7,936 nt of DNA, from contig SFHY01000054.1 in assembly GCA_004556255.1 (NCBI GenBank), positions 1 through 7,936 on the forward strand, given 5' to 3'. Below are positions 5,315-7,936 of this stretch, piece by piece. The notes below the pieces were generated by a model. The model was given only the letters and a program-made list of their open reading frames with translations. It had not been told where the DNA came from and ran no database searches. Each line of letters opens with the position of its first letter. Within the stretch, counting starts at the first letter, position 1. Made by a program: the position numbers and the translations under genes. The stretch comes from Lactobacillus delbrueckii (lineage in GTDB: Bacteria > Bacillota > Bacilli > Lactobacillales > Lactobacillaceae).

Positions 5315-6514
5315 TTAATTCTTCTTTTCTGCCAACCTGGCCAAAGTCAGTTCGAGCAAGCGGTCAGCCACGGCCTGCTTGCTCATCCGCGGCCAAGGGT
5401 CCAGCTCCTTGCCTTGTTCCAGGATCGTTACCTGGTCCTCGTCGCCGCCAAAGGCATCCCCGCTGACGTCATTGGCCACGATCAAGTCAGCGCCTTTCTC
5501 TGCCAGCTTCCGGCTGGCATTGGCCAGAAGGTCATTGGTTTCAGCCGCAAAGCCGATAACCACTTGGTCCGGCCTTTTCTTTTGGGCCATTGTCTTGAGC
5601 AGGTCCGGATTCTTGACCAGCTGCAGGGTCATTTCCTCTAGCCCGGCCTGCTTCTTCAGCTTGTGGTCAGCGGCTTCCTTTGGCCGCCAGTCGCTGACGG
5701 CTGCCGCCATCAACAGGGCATCAGCAGCCGGGAAAAGTTCTTTCAGCTTCTCCAGCATGGCCTGGGCCGACAGGGCGGGATGGAGGTGAATCCGGGCATC
5801 CCTTGGCAGGGAAACTGAGACGTTGCCGTAAATCAAGTCCACCTCGGCTCCTCTTTTGGCCGCGGCTTCTGCCAAGCGGAAGCCCATCTTGCCGCTTGAC
5901 CGGTTACCGATAAAGCGGACCGGGTCAATAGCTTCCAGGTTGCCCCCCGCAGTGACGACGATTCGCTTGCCTTTGGCTGGCAAGTCAAGCTGGTCATTAA
6001 CCCAGGCCAGGATCTCTTCAGCTTCGGGCATCCGGCCCTTGCCGGCATAGCCTTCAGCCAGTCTACCCACGGCCGGTTCCATGATCCGGTCGCCGCCCTC
6101 CTTTAACAAGCGGAGATTGCGCTGTACAGCAGGATTTTCCCACATATGGCTATTCATTGCCGGCACGATCAAGCGCGGGCAGTGCAAGGCCAAAAGGGTG
6201 GTTGAAACGGCATCATCCCCGATCCCCTGGGCCAGCTTGGCCAAAATATTGGCATCAGCCGGCACGACCAGGGCCAGCTGGCTCCAGTCAGCCAAGTCGA
6301 TATGGGCGATTTCCGCCTGCCGGCCTGGACTGAACAAGTCGTCTAAAACCGGCCATTTCGTCAAGGCCGCCAGAGTTGCCGGGCCAACAAAACGTTCACT
6401 ATTGGCCGTCATCGCTACCCGGACTTCATGGCCCGCCTTCTGCAGGCCCCGGACAACGCTCACGGCCTTATAGGCAGCTATGCCGCCAGTCATATAGACC
6501 GAAATTCTTGCCAT
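5315..6514 (-). CDS. coaBC: CoaBC, bifunctional phosphopantothenoylcysteine decarboxylase/synthetase (Dfp)
   Basis: This is a 399-residue fused enzyme for two consecutive steps of coenzyme A synthesis. CoaB joins cysteine to 4'-phosphopantothenate using CTP, and CoaC decarboxylates the product with FMN. The N-terminal flavoprotein CoaC half shows GGIAAYK (10-16), the active-site His71 in AHIDLADW, and PAMNSHMW (118-125) with Asn121. The substrate-flap segment reads GRLAEGYAGKGRM (150-162); E. coli Dfp has its active-site Cys158 where this protein has Glu154. The CoaB half begins near 183, with VTAGGN (187-192), IDPVRFIGNRSSGKMG (196-211), AAAVSDWRP (270-278) and the lysine-rich HKLKKQ (284-289). 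The length is standard for the fusion. The start ATG lies 11 bases after the argR stop, with AAGG overlapping that stop as ribosome site, so the two form an operon. The enzyme is normally essential. Confidence 0.95.
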   Translation of the reverse strand: MARISVYMTGGIAAYKAVSVVRGLQKAGHEVRVAMTANSERFVGPATLAALTKWPVLDDLFSPGRQAEIAHIDLADWSQLALVVPADANILAKLAQGIGDDAVSTTLLALHCPRLIVPAMNSHMWENPAVQRNLRLLKEGGDRIMEPAVGRLAEGYAGKGRMPEAEEILAWVNDQLDLPAKGKRIVVTAGGNLEAIDPVRFIGNRSSGKMGFRLAEAAAKRGAEVDLIYGNVSVSLPRDARIHLHPALSAQAMLEKLKELFPAADALLMAAAVSDWRPKEAADHKLKKQAGLEEMTLQLVKNPDLLKTMAQKKRPDQVVIGFAAETNDLLANASRKLAEKGADLIVANDVSGDAFGGDEDQVTILEQGKELDPWPRMSKQAVADRLLELTLARLAEKKN

Positions 6515-6525
6515 TATCGCTCGCC

Positions 6526-6999
6526 TTAGTAGATCTTGCGTTCCTTAACGATGGCTTGTGCCCAGTCCGCGAAGCTGGCAGCTGCTTCAGCGTCCTTCAA
6601 GATAACCAAAAGAGTGTCAGTTCCGGCGATCGTGCCGACCACGTCATCGTTGTCAATATCGTCAATTAATCCTGCCAAAATTGGCGCGTAAGTCAATTTC
6701 ATGCTGGTTTGAATGACAACGGTAAACTGAACGGCAGTTACAGTTGCCACCCGTTCGCGGATCGCGTCTTTCAGCTGCCTTTCCCGGTTAACGGCAGCTG
6801 ATGGCGCCTTGACGTAGTAGCTGCGGCCGTCATCATCTGGCACCTTGCTGATGTGCAAGGCGTGAATGTCCCGGGAAATAGTAGCCTGGGTCGCGTTCGC
6901 GCCATGGGATTGCAACAAGAGCAGCAATTGTTCCTGGGTTTCAATCTTGTTGGTCTGAATCAGTTCGTAAATCAGCTGTCTTCTTTCTTTGTAGTTCAT
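6526..6999 (-). CDS. argR: ArgR-family transcriptional regulator with degraded arginine-binding site
   Basis: This is a 157-residue regulator of the ArgR/AhrC family, which forms hexamers and binds ARG boxes to control arginine synthesis and breakdown. The N-terminal winged helix (1-70) contains the recognition segment ATQATISRDIHALHI (36-50). The C-terminal domain (about 80-150) should carry the oligomer core and arginine pocket. There the canonical P-G-x-A-Q loop reads LTYAP (102-106), and the canonical GTIAGDDT reads GTIAGTDT (122-129), so the first of the two arginine-contacting aspartates is Thr127. Arginine binding is therefore doubtful. Lactic acid bacteria often carry paired ArgR/AhrC regulators in which only one paralogue senses arginine, so this is probably the non-sensing kind (inference). 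AAGGGG at 7008-7013, 8 bases upstream, supports the ATG. It lies downstream of argS and leads into coaBC. Confidence 0.9.
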   Translation of the reverse strand: MNYKERRQLIYELIQTNKIETQEQLLLLLQSHGANATQATISRDIHALHISKVPDDDGRSYYVKAPSAAVNRERQLKDAIRERVATVTAVQFTVVIQTSMKLTYAPILAGLIDDIDNDDVVGTIAGTDTLLVILKDAEAAASFADWAQAIVKERKIY

Positions 7000-7045
7000 A
7001 ATTATTGCCCCTTAATCTTATATTTAATCGTTTTAGATACCTTTA

Positions 7046-7074
7046 ATTTTAGCGCACTTTTATATTTCAATAAA
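7046..7074 (-). promoter_or_regulatory. Candidate argR-coaBC promoter
   Basis: On the minus strand TTTATT (7069-7074) is separated by 17 bases from TAAAAT (7046-7051), 47 bases before the argR start. The -35 is weak (3 of 6). A promoter is expected here because a strong terminator follows argS. I see no convincing full ARG box in this leader. Confidence 0.35.
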
Positions 7075-7143
7075 GCTGTTATTTAATTCTTCTTGACTTA
7101 TCCGGCCTTTTTCGATAAATTCTCCGGAAAAATTCCCAACAAC

Positions 7144-7159
7144 ATTGGCATTAGCCAAT
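7144..7159. repeat. 16-bp inverted repeat between argS and argR
   Basis: ATTGGC and GCCAAT are separated by ATTA. It lies immediately beyond the T run of the argS terminator and about 145 bases upstream of argR. It could be an operator or simply a second small hairpin; the sequence alone does not decide. Confidence 0.5.
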
Positions 7160-7191
7160 AAAAAATGCCTTGAAGCAAATTCAAGGCATTT
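7157..7191 (-). terminator. Terminator of argS
   Basis: A perfect 12-bp stem (7180-7191 with 7163-7174) with a 5-base loop begins about 25 bases after the argS stop codon. On the minus strand it continues into TTTTTTATT. The plus strand lacks a comparable T run, so it is directional. Confidence 0.88.
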
Positions 7192-7216
7192 AATATCATT
7201 CATGTTAAATGAAAAA

Positions 7217-7936
7217 CTACATTTCGTCTGGTGCCTTGACGTCCAGCAAGTCCAGGGCTGACTTGATGACGTGGCTGACTGCTTGAACAACAGCCAAACG
7301 GGCTTTCTTGACATCTTCGTCAACGTCATCAACCAAGATTCTGGTGTGAGCGTAGTACTTGTTAAAGCGCTTGGCCAGTTCCAGGGCGTACTTGGCAATC
7401 GCGCTTGGGTCGTAGGTTTCCATGGCCTTTTGAATGGTGTCGGCGTAGCGGCCCATGAAGGAGACCAGGTCCCATTCTTCGGCACCGATCTTGGTCAAGT
7501 CAGCGTCGGAGAAGTCGGTAATCCCGCTCTTTCTCAAGAGACTTTCGCCACGGGCCCGGGCATATTGCACGTAAGGACCGGTTTCACCTTCAAACTTAAC
7601 AACTTCTTCCAGGTTGAAGTCGATCGGGTTGCGGCGGTAGTTCTTCAAGTCGTGGAAGACAACCGCGCCGATGCCGACTTGCTTGGCAACTTCGTCAGCG
7701 TTCTTCAGGCCAGCATTCTTTTCAGAAATCTGCTTGCGGGCCAGGTCAACGGATTCGTTCAAAACATCTTCCAGGTTAACGACGTTACCCTTTCTGGTAG
7801 ACATCTTCTGGCCGTTGATGCTCATCAGACCGAAGCTGATGTGGACAATGTCGTCTGCCCATTCAAAGCCCATTTCCTTCAAGCAGGCACGCAGCTGCTG
7901 GAAGTAGACTTCCTGTTCCTGGCCGACAACGTAGAT
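7217..7936 (-). CDS. argS: ArgS, arginyl-tRNA synthetase (C-terminal part)
   Basis: These are the last 239 residues of a class I aminoacyl-tRNA synthetase that charges tRNA(Arg) in the cytoplasm. The N-terminal part, including the HIGH-type motif, lies beyond the right edge; the family is usually about 560 residues long. The frame is open from the edge (IYVVGQEQEVYFQQL) to a TAG at 7219-7217. The KMSKS-equivalent loop GQKMSTRKGNVVNLEDVL spans fragment residues 42-59, and GETGPYVQYARAR spans 117-129. Both are ArgRS signatures; the rest is the helical anticodon-binding domain that recognises tRNA(Arg). The C-terminus reads LDVKAPDEM rather than the more common V-L-x-x-R-M ending, a minor variation. 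A strong terminator follows, so argR is probably not simply read through from argS. Confidence 0.95.
   Translation of the reverse strand: MYVVGQEQEVYFQQLRACLKEMGFEWADDIVHISFGLMSINGQKMSTRKGNVVNLEDVLNESVDLARKQISEKNAGLKNADEVAKQVGIGAVVFHDLKNYRRNPIDFNLEEVVKFEGETGPYVQYARARGESLLRKSGITDFSDADLTKIGAEEWDLVSFMGRYADTIQKAMETYDPSAIAKYALELAKRFNKYYAHTRILVDDVDEDVKKARLAVVQAVSHVIKSALDLLDVKAPDEM

Noticed and set aside
7166..7188. ARG-box-like symmetry (TTGAATTTGCTTCAA on the minus strand)
   Set aside because: The symmetry is fully accounted for by the argS terminator stem-loop, and its spacing does not match the 18-base ARG box.
7060..7203. Possible small minus-strand peptide starting at an ATG just after argS
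   Set aside because: It has no ribosome site, reads straight through the argS terminator hairpin and has no recognisable content. It is most likely chance in AT-rich sequence.
1..7936. Mobile element, CRISPR array, toxin-antitoxin pair, phage or defence system
   Set aside because: I looked for terminal repeats, transposase motifs, repeat-spacer patterns and small paired ORFs and found none. All large frames are accounted for by known cellular families.

Overview
The window reads as an ordinary chromosomal stretch of a low-GC-phylum lactic acid bacterium with unusually GC-rich coding sequence. Codon third positions are strongly G/C, while the intergenic spacers are AT-rich. Strong AGGAGG-type ribosome sites, a CcpA-like operator half-site, an ArgR-family regulator and a fused CoaBC all fit the Lactobacillaceae. 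A Lactobacillus delbrueckii-like genome is my best guess; this is inference from base composition and protein style, not a database match.

Layout, left to right. (1) 1-146, minus: first 48 residues of UvrC. (2) 147-420: divergent promoter region. (3) 421-1359, plus: an atypical nucleoside hydrolase of the IUNH fold, apparently monocistronic. (4) 1382-1417: a 14-bp perfect hairpin that serves both the hydrolase and the converging recQ. (5) 1415-3184, minus: full RecQ helicase with a TTG start. (6) 3259-5185, minus: a two-gene operon of an amidohydrolase-2 (lactonase-like) protein followed, one base later, by a D-2-hydroxyacid dehydrogenase. It has its own strong promoter with a cre-like element in the spacer. 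(7) 5315-6999, minus: argR followed 11 bases later by coaBC, ended by a terminator. (8) 7000-7216: argS terminator, a 16-bp inverted repeat and the argR leader. (9) 7217-7936, minus: C-terminal 239 residues of ArgS.

How the genes work together. Most are housekeeping units: DNA repair (uvrC, recQ), CoA synthesis (coaBC) and arginyl-tRNA charging (argS). ArgR sits next to argS, as expected for an arginine-linked locus, but its arginine-binding motifs look degraded. The amidohydrolase/dehydrogenase pair is the one unit that looks like a dedicated, possibly carbon-regulated catabolic step; its substrate cannot be told from sequence. No mobile element, CRISPR array, tRNA, rRNA or phage gene is visible, and no coding sequence in the window is obviously broken. 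I do not see a new multi-gene defence or biosynthetic system. The points worth a second look are non-canonical active-site or ligand residues in four enzymes or regulators, and some compact regulatory architecture.
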